A stretch of DNA of 64,000 bases from Taudactylus pleione (taxonomy: Eukaryota > Chordata > Amphibia > Anura > Myobatrachidae): assembly GCA_031769625.1 (NCBI GenBank), contig JAUIMM010000202.1, positions 7,860,001 through 7,924,000 of the forward strand, given 5' to 3'. This document shows, in pieces, positions 1 through 12,423 of the stretch (position 1 is its first letter; every line of letters starts with the position of its first letter). The notes beneath the pieces were generated by a model. That model saw only the letters and a list, made by a program, of their open reading frames with translations, did not search any database and was not told the DNA's origin. Made by a program: the position numbers and the translations under genes.

Positions 1-888
1 TCATAACTAGCTAAGCCTTAATCTTTACAGTTTGAGGCTTTCCAAAAAGGAGAAACAGTGCAAATGCACCTGCTAAAGATCCAGCGATGGCGGCAAACCT
101 CACGGAATGATCCTTCTTGTGACAGGTAAGTGCTACTAATGGAAGTCATCAAGCAGACACTTCCTGCCAAAATACTGTGTATGCTTTGATCATCCAGAAC
201 TTTCATCCTACTGATCCTGGAGCTCCATGGGGTCCCACATAGTGAACACTGTCATTCCTCTGCAAATGACTCAGGTCTCTATCTTCTCAACAAAAGACTC
301 CTAAGTTCCATCTTGACTGTAGACAAGATCAGCAGTGGAGAAGAAGGCCAGCCATTTACCTCTTGGCATCAGGGTGGAGACCAAACAGTGGTCAAAGAAA
401 GATTCCTTCTAAATTGGTGTACTCTACCGCTGTATTACGACACATTATTACATTGTTTGGCATCATATTTACCTAATGTTATCTGCCGTAGCATATTGCC
501 CTATATACAATGTTCATGTATCACTGTTATGAATTGTTATCTGCTGCATTTTAACTTTATGTTTAACATTGTTATATATGTTATACACTTTTTACCTGTA
601 TGACATAGTATAATGTGCTTATATTACCATCATGCATTATCTATATTATTTGTACATTGCTGCAGTATTAAGTTTTAAGATTAAATTGTAATGTAATAGT
701 TATATGTTGTTGACTTAAGCATATTTGCCTCTGTATAAAGCATTGTTATGTATTATGTTAATACAATGTTATCGTTTGCAAAAAAGTGTTCAATAAATTA
801 ATGTATTGTGTCTATACATTGTTGTGTTGGAGAAAAGGGTCTTGATTCCCTGATTGGCTCAAAAATGGCTTAAATTTAAAATGGTGTT
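1..888 (+). repeat. Monomer 1 (888 bp)
   Basis: Subtype A. Exon-like segment has ATG at codon 12. The TATA-like motif is altered to TATATACAA. AATAAA at 792-797, hairpin at 800-820. Confidence 0.95.
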
Positions 889-1776
889 TCATAACTAGCT
901 AAACCTTAATCTTTACAGTTTGAAGCTTTCCAAAAAGGAGAAACAGTGCAAACGCACCTGCTAAAGATCCAGCGATGGCGGCAAACCTCACGGAATGATC
1001 CTTCTTCTGACAGGTAAGTGCTACTAATGGAAGTCATCAAGCAGACACTTCCTGCCAAAGTACTGTGTATGCTTTGATCATCCAGAACTTTCATCCTACT
1101 GATCCTGGAGCTCCATGGGGTCCCACATAGTGAACACTGTCATTCCTCTGCAAATGACTCAGGTCTCTATCTTCTCAACAAGAGACTCCTAAGTTCCATC
1201 TTGACTGTAGACAAGATCAGCAGTGGAGAAGAAGGCCAGCCATTTACCTCTTGGCATCAGGGTGGAGACCAAACAGTGGTCAAAGAAAGATTCCTTCTAA
1301 ATTGGTGTACTCTACCGCTGTATTACGACACATTATTACATTGTTTGGCTTCATATTTACCTAATGTTATCTGCCGTAGCATTTTGCCCTATATAAAATG
1401 TTCATGTATCACTGTTATGAATTGTTATCTGCTGCATTTTAACTTTATGTTTAACATTGTTATATATGTTATACACTTTTTACCTGTATGACATAGTATA
1501 ATGTGCTTATATTACCATCATGCATTATCTATATTATTTGTACATTGCTGCAGTATTATGTTTTAAGATTAAATTGTAATGTAATAGTTATATGTTGTTG
1601 ACTTAAGCATATTTGCCTCTGTATAAAGCATTGTTATGTATTATGTTAATACAATGTTATCGTTTGCAAAAAAGTGTTCAATAAATTAATGTGTTGTGTC
1701 TATACATTGTTGTGTTGGAGAAAAGGGTCTTGATTCCCTGATTGGCTCAAAAATGGCTTGAATTTAAAATGGTGTT
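889..1776 (+). repeat. Monomer 2 (888 bp)
   Basis: Subtype A. Private CCAAAGTACTG. Its 3' part (CATTGCTGCAG, GCTTGAATTT) is shared with monomers 6 and 11. Confidence 0.95.
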
Positions 1777-2663
1777 TCATAACTAGCTAAACCTTAATCT
1801 TTACAGTTTGAAGCTTTCCAAAAAGGAGAAACAGTGCAAACGCACCTGCTAAAGATCCAGCGATGGCAGCAAACCTCACAGAATGATCCTTCTTCTGACA
1901 GGTAAGTGCTACTAATGGACGTCATCTAGCAGACACTTCCTGCCAAAATACTGTGTATGCTTTGATCATCCAGAACTTTCATCCTACTGATCCTGGAGCT
2001 CCATGGGGTCCCACATAGTGAACACTGTCATTCCTCTGCAAATGACTCAGGTCTCTATCTTCTCAACAAAAGACTCCTAAGTTCCATCTTGACTGTAGAC
2101 AAGATCAGCAGTGGAGAAGAAGGCCAGCCATTTACCTCTTGGCATCAGGGTGGAGACCAAACAGTGGTCAAAGAAAGATTCCTTCTAAATTGGTGTACTC
2201 TACCGCTGTATTACGACACATTATTACATTGTTTGGTTTCATATTTACCTAATGTTATCTGACGTAGCATTTTGCCCTATATAAAATGTTCATGTATCAC
2301 TGTTATGAATTGTTATCTGCTGCATTTTAACTTTATGTTTAACATTGTTATATATGTTATTCACTTTTTACCTGTATGACATAGTATATTGTGCTTATAT
2401 TACCATCATGCATCATCTATATTATGTGTACATTGCCGCAGTGTTATGTTTTAAGATAAAATTGTAATGTAATAGTTATATGTTGTTGACTTAAGCATAT
2501 TTGCCTCTGTATAAAGCATTGTTATGTATTATGTTAATACAATGTTATCGTTTGCAAAAAAGTGTTCAATAAATTAATGTATTGTGTTTATACATTGTTG
2601 TGTTGGAGAAAAGGGTCTTGATTCCCTGATTGGCTCAAAAATGGCTTAATTTAAAATGGTGTT
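1777..2663 (+). repeat. Monomer 3 (887 bp)
   Basis: Close relative of 7 and 12. TGACGTAG gives an in-frame TGA in open segment 2; ATTCACTTTT also shared. Confidence 0.95.
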
Positions 2664-3550
2664 TCATAACTAGCTAAACCTTAATCTTTACAGTTTGAAG
2701 CTTTCCAAAAAGGAGAAACAGTGCAAACGCACCTGCTAAAGATCCAGCGATGGCAGCAAACCTCACAGAATGATCCTTCTTCTGACAGGTAAGTGCTACT
2801 AACGGACGTCATCTAGCAGACACTTCCTGCCAAAATACTGTGTATGCTTTGATCATCCAGAACTTTCATCCTACTGATCCTGGAGCGCCATGGGGTCCCA
2901 CATAGTGAACACTGTCATTCCTCTGCAAATGACTCAGGTCTCTATCTTCTCAACAAAAGACTCCTAAGTTCCATCTTGACTGTAGACAAGATCAGCAGTG
3001 GAGAAGAAGGCTAGCCATTTACCTCTTGGCATCAGGGTGGAGACCAAACAGTGGTCAAAGAAAGATTCCTTCTAAATTGGTGTACTCTACCGCTGTATTA
3101 CGACACATTATTACATTGTTTGGCTTCATATTTACCTAATGTTATCTGCCGTAGCATTTTGCCCTATATAAAATGTTCATGTATCACTGTTATGAATTGT
3201 TATCTGCTGCATTTTAACTTTATGTTTAACATTGTTATATATGTTATACACTTTTTACCTGTATGACATAGTATATTGTGCTTATATTACCATCATGCAT
3301 CATCTATATTATTTGTACATTGCCGCAGTATTGTTTTAAGATTAAATTGTAATATAATAGTTATATGTTGTTGACTTAAGTATATTTGCCTCTGTATAAA
3401 GCATTGTTATGTATTATGTTAATACAATGTTATCGTTTGCAAAAAAAGAGTACAATAAATTAATGTATTGTGTTTATACATTGTTGTGTTGGAGAAAAGG
3501 GTCTTGATTCCCTGATTGGCTCAAAAATAGTTTAAATTTAAAATGGTGTT
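2664..3550 (+). repeat. Monomer 4 (887 bp), hybrid
   Basis: First part matches monomer 8 (GGAGCGCC, in-frame TAG in GGCTAGCC). From about 3125 it matches monomer 9 (GGCTTCAT, CAGTATTGTTTTAAG, AAAAAAAGAGTAC). Confidence 0.95.
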
Positions 3551-4439
3551 TCATAACTAGCTAAGCCTTAATCTTTACAGTTTGAGGCTTTCCAAAAAGG
3601 AGAAACAGTGCAAACGCACCTGCTAAAGATCCAGCGATGGCGGCAAACCTCACGGAATGATCCTTCTTGTGACAGGTAAGTGCTACTAATGGAAGTCATC
3701 AAGCAGACACTTTCTGCCAAAATACTGTGTATGCTTTAATCATCCAGAACTTTCATCCTACTGATCCTGGAGCTCCATAGGGTCCCACATAGTGAACACT
3801 GTCATTCCTCTACAAATGACTCAGGTCTCTATCTTCTCAACAAAAGACTCCTAAGTTCCATCTTGACTGTAGACAAGATCCGTAGTGGAGAAGAAGGCCA
3901 GCCATTTACCTCTTGGCATCAGGGTGGAGACCAAACAGTGGTCAAAGAAAGATTCCTTCTAAATTGGTGTACTCTACTGCTGCATTACGACACATTATTA
4001 CATTGTTTGGCATCATATTTACCTAATGTTATCTGCCGTAGCATTTTGGCCCTATATAAAATGTTGATGTATCACTGTTATGAATTGTAATCTGCTGCAT
4101 TTTAACTTTATGTTTAGCATTATTATATATGTTATACACTTTTTACCTGTATGACATAGTATAATGTGCTTATATTACCATCATGCATCATCTATATTAT
4201 TTGTACATTGCCGCAGTATTATGTTTTGAGATTAAATTGTAATGTAATAGTTATATGTTGTTGACTTAAGCATATTTGCCTCTGTATAAAGCATTGTTAT
4301 GTATTATGTTAATACAATGTTATCGTTTGCAAAAAAGTGTTAAATAAATTAATGTATTGTGTTTATACATTGTTGTGTTGGAGAAAAGGGTCTTGATTCC
4401 CTGTTTGGCTCAAAAATGGTTTAAATTTAAAATGGTGTT
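3551..4439 (+). repeat. Monomer 5 (889 bp)
   Basis: Relative of 10, 15, 28 and 32: GATCCGTAGTGG, CTTTAATCATCC, CCATAGGGTCC. Confidence 0.95.
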
Positions 4440-5327
4440 TCATAACTAGCTAAGCCTTAATCTTTACAGTTTGAGGCTTTCCAAAAAGGAGAAACAGTGC
4501 AAACGCACCTGCTAAAGATCCAGCAATGGCGGCAAACCTCACAGAATGATCCTCCTTCTGACAGGTAAGTGCTACTAATGGACGTCATCTAGCAGACACT
4601 TCCTGCCAAAACACTGTGTATGCTTTGATCATCCAGAACTTTCATCCTACTGATCCTGGAGTTCCATGGGGTCCCACATAGTGAACACTGTCATTCCTCT
4701 GCAAATGACTCAGGTCTCTATCTTCTCAACAAAAGACTCCTAAGTTCCATCTTGACTGTAGACAAGATCAGCAGTGGAGAAGAAGGCCAGCCATTTACCT
4801 CTTGGCATCAGGGTGGAGACCAAACAGTGGTCAAAGAAAGATTCCTTCTAAATTGGTGTACTCTACCGCTGTATTACGACACATTATTACATTGTTTGGC
4901 TTCATATTTACCTAATGTTATCTGCCGTAGCATTTTGCCCTATATAAAATGTTCATGTATCACTGTTATGAATTGTTATCTGCTGCATTTTAACTTTATG
5001 TTTAACATTGTTATATATGTTATACACTTTTTACCTGTATGACATAGTATAATGTGCTTATATTACCATCATGCATTATCTATATTATTTGTACATTGCT
5101 GCAGTATTATGTTTTAAGATTAAATTGTAATGTAATAGTTATATGTTGTTGACTTAAGCATATTTGCCTCTGTATAAAGCATTGTTATGTATTATGTTAA
5201 TACAATGTTATCGTTTGCAAAAAAGTGTTCAATAAATTAATGTGTTGTGTCTATACATTGTTGTGTTGGAGAAAAGGGTCTTGATTCCCTGATTGGCTCA
5301 AAAATGGCTTGAATTTAAAATGGTGTT
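4440..5327 (+). repeat. Monomer 6 (888 bp)
   Basis: 5' part like 20 and 34 (CAGCAATGG, CCTCCTTC), 3' part like monomer 2; itself probably an old hybrid. Recurs as 11. Confidence 0.95.
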
Positions 5328-6214
5328 TCATAACTAGCTAAACCTTAATCTTTACAGTTTGAAGCTTTCCAAAAAGGAGAAACAGTGCAAACGCACCTGC
5401 TAAAGATCCAGCGATGGCAGCAAACCTCACAGAATGATCCTTCTTCTTACAGGTAAGTGCTACTAATGGACGTCATCTAGCAGACACTTCCTGCCAAAAT
5501 ACTGTGTATGCTTTGATCATCCAGAACTTTCATCCTACTGATCCTGGAGCTCCATGGGGTCCCACATAGTGAACACTGTCATTCCTCTGCAAATGACTCA
5601 GGTCTCTATCTTCTCAACAAAAGACTCCTAAGTTCCATCTTGACTGTAGACAAGATCAGCAGTGGAGAAGAAGGCCAGCCATTTACCTCTTGGCATCAGG
5701 GTGGAGACCAAACAGTGGTCAAAGAAAGATTCCTTCTAAATTGGTGTACTCTACCGCTGTATTACGACACATTATTACATTGTTTGGTTTCATATTTACC
5801 TAATGTTATCTGACGTAGCATTTTGCCCTATATAAAATGTTCATGTATCACTGTTATGAATTGTTATCTGCTGCATTTTAACTTTATGTTTAACATTGTT
5901 ATATATGTTATTCACTTTTTACCTGTATGACATAGTATATTGTGCTTATATTACCATCATGCATCATCTATATTATGTGTACATTGCCGCAGTGTTATGT
6001 TTTAAGATAAAATTGTAATGTAATAGTTATATGTTGTTGACTTAAGCATATTTGCCTCTGTATAAAGCATTGTTATGTATTATGTTAATACAATGTTATC
6101 GTTTGCAAAAAAGTGTTCAATAAATTAATGTATTGTGTTTATACATTGTTGTGTTGGAGAAAAGGGTCTTGATTCCCTGATTGGCTCAAAAATGGCTTAA
6201 TTTAAAATGGTGTT
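5328..6214 (+). repeat. Monomer 7 (887 bp)
   Basis: Recurs as 12. TTCTTACAG before the donor; in-frame TGA in TGACGTAG. Confidence 0.95.
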
Positions 6215-7103
6215 TCATAACTAGCTAAACCTTAATCTTTACAGTTTGAAGCTTTCCAAAAAGGAGAAACAGTGCAAACGCACCTGCTAAAGATCCAGCG
6301 ATGGCAGCAAACCTCACAGAATGATCCTTCTTCTGACAGGTAAGTGCTACTAACGGACGTCATCTAGCAGACACTTCCTGCCAAAATACTGTGTATGTTT
6401 TGATCATCCAGAACTTTCATCCTACTGATCCTGGAGCGCCATGGGGTCCCACATAGTGAACACTGTCATTCCTCTGCAAATGACTCAGGTCTCTATCTTC
6501 TCAACAAAAGACTCCTAAGTTCCATCTTGACTGTAGACAAGATCAGCAGTGGAGAAGAAGGCTAGCCATTTACCTCTTGGCATCAGGGTGGAGACCAAAC
6601 AGTGGTCAAAGAAAGATTCCTTCTAAATTGGTGTACTCTACCGCTGTATTACGACACATTATTACATTGTTTGGCATCATATTTACCTAATGTTATCTGC
6701 AGTAGCATTTTGTCCCTATATAAAATGTTGATGCATCACTGTTATGAATTGTTATCTGCTGCATTTTAACTTTGTGTTTAACATTGTTATATGTGTTATA
6801 CACTTTTTACCTGTATGACATAGTATATTGTGCCTATATTACCATCATGCATCATCTATATTATTTGTACATTGCCGCAGTGTTATGTTTTAAGATTATA
6901 TTGTAATGTAATAGTTATATGTTGTTGACTTAAGCATATTTGCCTCTGTATAAAGCATTGTTATGTATTATGTTAATACAATGTTATCGTTTGCAAAAAA
7001 GTGTTCAATAAATTAATGTATTGTGTTTATACATTGTTGTGTTGGAGAAAAGGGTCTTGATTCCCTGATTGGCTCAAAAATGTTTTCAATTTAAAATGGT
7101 GTT
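6215..7103 (+). repeat. Monomer 8 (889 bp)
   Basis: Recurs as 13. In-frame TAG in GGCTAGCC; TGCAGTAGC and GATGCATCAC private to the pair. Confidence 0.95.
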
Positions 7104-7987
7104 TCATAACTAGCTAAGCCTTAATATTTACAGTTTGAGGCTTTCCAAAAAGGAGAAACAGTGCAAACGCACCTGCTAAAGATCCAGCGATGGCGGCAAA
7201 CCTCACGGAATGATCCTTCTTCTGACAGGTAAGTGCTACTAATGGAAGTCATCAAGCAGACACTTCCTGCCAAAATACTGTGTATGCTTTGATCATCCAG
7301 AACTTTCATCCTACTGATAATGGAGCTCCATGGGGTCCCACATAGTGAACACTGTCATTCCTCTGCAAATGACTCAGGTCTCTATCTTCTCAACAAGAGA
7401 CTCCTAAGTTCCATCTTGACTGTAGACAAGATCAGCAGTGGAGAAGAAGGCAAGCCATTTACCTCTTGGCATCAGGGTGGAGACCAAACAGTGGTCAAAG
7501 AAAGATTCCTTCTAAATTGGTGTACTACGCTGTATTACGACACATTATTACATTGTTTGGCTTCATATTTACCTAATGTTATCTGCCGTAGCATTTTGCC
7601 CTATATAAAATGTTCATGTATCACTGTTATGAATTGTTATCTGCTGCATTTTAACTTTATGTTTAACATTGTTATATATGTTATACACTTTTTACCTGTA
7701 TGACATAGTATATTGTGCTTATATTACCATCATGCATCATCTATATTATTTGTACATTGCCGCAGTATTGTTTTAAGATTAAATTGTAATATAATAGTTA
7801 TATGTTGTTGACTTAAGTATATTTGCCTCTGTATAAAGCATTGTTATGTATTATGTTAATACAATGTTATCGTTTGCAAAAAAAGAGTACAATAAATTAA
7901 TGTATTGTGTTTATACATTGTTGTGTTGGAGAAAAGGGTCTTGATTCCCTGATTGGCTCAAAAATAGTTTAAATTTAAAATGGTGTT
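7104..7987 (+). repeat. Monomer 9 (884 bp)
   Basis: Recurs as 14. Shortest class. A 3-bp deletion (TGTACTACGCTG) leaves segment 2 in frame; ACTGATAATGG creates an ATG at 7320. Confidence 0.95.
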
Positions 7988-8875
7988 TCATAACTAGCTA
8001 AGCCTTAATCTTTACAGTTTGAGGCTTTCCAAAAAGGAGAAACAGTGCAACGCACCTGCTAAAGATCCAGCGATGGCGGCAAACCTCACGGAATGATCCT
8101 TCTTGTGACAGGTAAGTGCTACTAATGGAAGTCATCAAGCAGACACTTTCTGCCAAAATACTGTGTATGCTTTAATCATCCAGAACTTTCATCCTACTGA
8201 TCCTGGAGCTCCATAGGGTCCCACATAGTGAACACTGTCATTCCTCTACAAATGACTCAGGTCTCTATCTTCTCAACAAAAGACTCCTAAGTTCCATCTT
8301 GACTGTAGACAAGATCCGTAGTGGAGAAGAAGGCCAGCCATTTACCTCTTGGCATCAGGGTGGAGACCAAACAGTGGTCAAAGAAAGATTCCTTCTAAAT
8401 TGGTGTACTCTACTGCTGCATTACGACACATTATTACATTGTTTGGCATCATATTTACCTAATGTTATCTGCCGTAGCATTTTGGCCCTATATAAAATGT
8501 TGATGTATCACTGTTATGAATTGTAATCTGCTGCATTTTAACTTTATGTTTAGCATTATTATATATGTTATACACTTTTTACCTGTATGACATAGTATAA
8601 TGTGCTTATATTACCATCATGCATCATCTATATTATTTGTACATTGCCGCAGTATTATGTTTTGAGATTAAATTGTAATGTAATAGTTATATGTTGTTGA
8701 CTTAAGCATATTTGCCTCTGTATAAAGCATTGTTATGTATTATGTTAATACAATGTTATCGTTTGCAAAAAAGTGTTAAATAAATTAATGTATTGTGTTT
8801 ATACATTGTTGTGTTGGAGAAAAGGGTCTTGATTCCCTGTTTGGCTCAAAAATGGTTTAAATTTAAAATGGTGTT
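7988..8875 (+). repeat. Monomer 10 (888 bp)
   Basis: Like 5, with a 1-bp deletion (GTGCAACGC) that shifts the frame of exon-like segment 1. Recurs as 15. Confidence 0.95.
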
Positions 8876-9763
8876 TCATAACTAGCTAAGCCTTAATCAT
8901 TACAGTTTGAGGCTTTCCAAAAAGGAGAAACAGTGCAAACGCACCTGCTAAAGATCCAGCAATGGCGGCAAACCTCACAGAATGATCCTCCTTCTGACAG
9001 GTAAGTGCTACTAATGGACGTCATCTAGCAGACACTTCCTGCCAAAACACTGTGTATGCTTTGATCATCCAGAACTTTCATCCTACTGATCCTGGAGTTC
9101 CATGGGGTCCCACATAGTGAACACTGTCATTCCTCTGCAAATGACTCAGGTCTCTATCTTCTCAACAAAAGACTCCTAAGTTCCATCTTGACTGTAGACA
9201 AGATCAGCAGTGGAGAAGAAGGCCAGCCATTTACCTCTTGGCATCAGGGTGGAGACCAAACAGTGGTCAAAGAAAGATTCCTTCTAAATTGGTGTACTCT
9301 ACCGCTGTATTACGACACATTATTACATTGTTTGGCTTCATATTTACCTAATGTTATCTGCCGTAGCATTTTGCCCTATATAAAATGTTCATGTATCACT
9401 GTTATGAATTGTTATCTGCTGCATTTTAACTTTATGTTTAACATTGTTATATATGTTATACACTTTTTACCTGTATGACATAGTATAATGTGCTTATATT
9501 ACCATCATGCATTATCTATATTATTTGTACATTGCTGCAGTATTATGTTTTAAGATTAAATTGTAATGTAATAGTTATATGTTGTTGACTTAAGCATATT
9601 TGCCTCTGTATAAAGCATTGTTATGTATTATGTTAATACAATGTTATCGTTTGCAAAAAAGTGTTCAATAAATTAATGTGTTGTGTCTATACATTGTTGT
9701 GTTGGAGAAAAGGGTCTTGATTCCCTGATTGGCTCAAAAATGGCTTGAATTTAAAATGGTGTT
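8876..9763 (+). repeat. Monomer 11 (888 bp)
   Basis: Counterpart of 6; acceptor tract AATCATTACAG. Confidence 0.95.
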
Positions 9764-10650
9764 TCATAACTAGCTAAACCTTAATCTTTACAGTTTGAAG
9801 CTTTCCAAAAAGGAGAAACAGTGCAAACGCACCTGCTAAAGATCCAGCGATGGCAGCAAACCTCACAGAATGATCCTTCTTCTTACAGGTAAGTGCTACT
9901 AATGGACGTCATCTAGCAGACACTTCCTGCCAAAATACTGTGTATGCTTTGATCATCCAGAACTTTCATCCTACTGATCCTGGAGCTCCATGGGGTCCCA
10001 CATAGTGAACACTGTCATTCCTCTGCAAATGACTCAGGTCTCTATCTTCTCAACAAAAGACTCCTAAGTTCCATCTTGACTGTAGACAAGATCAGCAGTG
10101 GAGAAGAAGGCCAGCCATTTACCTCTTGGCATCAGGGTGGAGACCAAACAGTGGTCAAAGAAAGATTCCTTCTAAATTGGTGTACTCTACCGCTGTATTA
10201 CGACACATTATTACATTGTTTGGTTTCATATTTACCTAATGTTATCTGACGTAGCATTTTGCCCTATATAAAATGTTCATGTATCACTGTTATGAATTGT
10301 TATCTGCTGCATTTTAACTTTATGTTTAACATTGTTATATATGTTATTCACTTTTTACCTGTATGACATAGTATATTGTGCTTATATTACCATCATGCAT
10401 CATCTATATTATGTGTACATTGCCGCAGTGTTATGTTTTAAGATAAAATTGTAATGTAATAGTTATATGTTGTTGACTTAAGCATATTTGCCTCTGTATA
10501 AAGCATTGTTATGTATTATGTTAATACAATGTTATCGTTTGCAAAAAAGTGTTCAATAAATTAATGTATTGTGTTTATACATTGTTGTGTTGGAGAAAAG
10601 GGTCTTGATTCCCTGATTGGCTCAAAAATGGCTTAATTTAAAATGGTGTT
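9764..10650 (+). repeat. Monomer 12 (887 bp)
   Basis: Counterpart of 7; keeps TTCTTACAG and the in-frame TGA. Confidence 0.95.
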
Positions 10651-11539
10651 TCATAACTAGCTAAACCTTAATCTTTACAGTTTGAAGCTTTCCAAAAAGG
10701 AGAAACAGTGCAAACGCACCTGCTAAAGATCCAGCGATGGCAGCAAACCTCACAGAATGATCCTTCTTCTGACAGGTAAGTGCTACTAACGGACGTCATC
10801 TAGCAGACACTTCCTGCCAAAATACTGTGTATGCTTTGATCATCCAGAACTTTCATCCTACTGATCCTGGAGCGCCATGGGGTCCCACATAGTGAACACT
10901 GTCATTCCTCTGCAAATGACTCAGGTCTCTATCTTCTCAACAAAAGACTCCTAAGTTCCATCTTGACTGTAGACAAGATCAGCAGTGGAGAAGAAGGCTA
11001 GCCATTTACCTCTTGGCATCAGGGTGGAGACCAAACAGTGGTCAAAGAAAGATTCCTTCTAAATTGGTGTACTCTACCGCTGTATTACGACACATTATTA
11101 CATTGTTTGGCATCATATTTACCTAATGTTATCTGCAGTAGCATTTTGTCCCTATATAAAATGTTGATGCATCACTGTTATGAATTGTTATCTGCTGCAT
11201 TTTAACTTTGTGTTTAACATTGTTATATGTGTTATACACTTTTTACCTGTATGACATAGTATATTGTGCCTATATTACCATCATGCATCATCTATATTAT
11301 TTGTACATTGCCGCAGTGTTATGTTTTAAGATTATATTGTAATGTAATAGTTATATGTTGTTGACTTAAGCATATTTGCCTCTGTATAAAGCATTGTTAT
11401 GTATTATGTTAATACAATGTTATCGTTTGCAAAAAAGTGTTCAATAAATTAATGTATTGTGTTTATACATTGTTGTGTTGGAGAAAAGGGTCTTGATTCC
11501 CTGATTGGCTCAAAAATGTTTTCAATTTAAAATGGTGTT
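10651..11539 (+). repeat. Monomer 13 (889 bp)
   Basis: Counterpart of 8; keeps the in-frame TAG. Confidence 0.95.
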
Positions 11540-12423
11540 TCATAACTAGCTAAGCCTTAATATTTACAGTTTGAGGCTTTCCAAAAAGGAGAAACAGTGC
11601 AAACGCACCTGCTAAAGATCCAGCGATGGCGGCAAACCTCACGGAATGATCCTTCTTCTGACAGGTAAGTGCTACTAATGGAAGTCATCAAGCAGACACT
11701 TCCTGCCAAAATACTGTGTATGCTTTGATCATCCAGAACTTTCATCCTACTGATAATGGAGCTCCATGGGGTCCCACATAGTGAACACTGTCATTCCTCT
11801 GCAAATGACTCAGGTCTCTATCTTCTCAACAAGAGACTCCTAAGTTCCATCTTGACTGTAGACAAGATCAGCAGTGGAGAAGAAGGCAAGCCATTTACCT
11901 CTTGGCATCAGGGTGGAGACCAAACAGTGGTCAAAGAAAGATTCCTTCTAAATTGGTGTACTACTCTGTATTACGACACATTATTACATTGTTTGGCTTC
12001 ATATTTACCTAATGTTATCTGCCATAGCATTTTGCCCTATATAAAATGTTCATGTATCACTGTTATGAATTGTTATCTGCTGCATTTTAACTTTATGTTT
12101 AACATTGTTATATATGTTATACACTTTTTACCTGTATGACATAGTATATTGTGCTTATATTACCATCATGCATCATCTATATTATTTGTACATTGCCGCA
12201 GTATTGTTTTAAGATTAAATTGTAATATAATAGTTATATGTTGTTGACTTAAGTATATTTGCCTCTGTATAAAGCATTGTTATGTATTATGTTAATACAA
12301 TGTTATCGTTTGCAAAAAAAGAGTACAATAAATTAATGTATTGTGTTTATACATTGTTGTGTTGGAGAAAAGGGTCTTGATTCCCTGATTGGCTCAAAAA
12401 TAGTTTAAATTTAAAATGGTGTT
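11540..12423 (+). repeat. Monomer 14 (884 bp)
   Basis: Counterpart of 9; reads TGTACTACTCTG and TGCCATAGC. Confidence 0.95.

Noticed and set aside
18..206. 62-residue minus-strand open frame present in most monomers
   Set aside because: It lies antisense to exon-like segment 1 and the start of the intron-like part, recurs only because the DNA recurs, and shows no recognisable motif or upstream signal.
313..603. 75-96 residue plus-strand frames starting at TTG
   Set aside because: TTG is not a credible start in a eukaryotic array. They are the downstream part of the frame described as exon-like segment 2 and were not called as separate genes.
646..665. Third acceptor-like site (ACATTGCCGCAG in most copies)
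   Set aside because: No donor-like site exists in the AT-rich half and the sequence after it is full of stops, so no exon could be supported.
841..860. tRNA B-box-like GGTCTTGATTCC, possible Pol III promoter
   Set aside because: Only about 8 of 11 consensus positions match, there is no convincing A box at the right distance and no T-run terminator or cloverleaf.
852..860. Inverted CCAAT box (GATTGGCTC)
   Set aside because: It is lost in the many copies reading TGTTTGGCTC and lies over 500 bp from the next TATA-like motif.
1..888. Solo LTR array (TATA plus AATAAA arrangement)
   Set aside because: No terminal inverted TG...CA ends, primer-binding site, polypurine tract or target-site duplication could be placed, and units abut directly.
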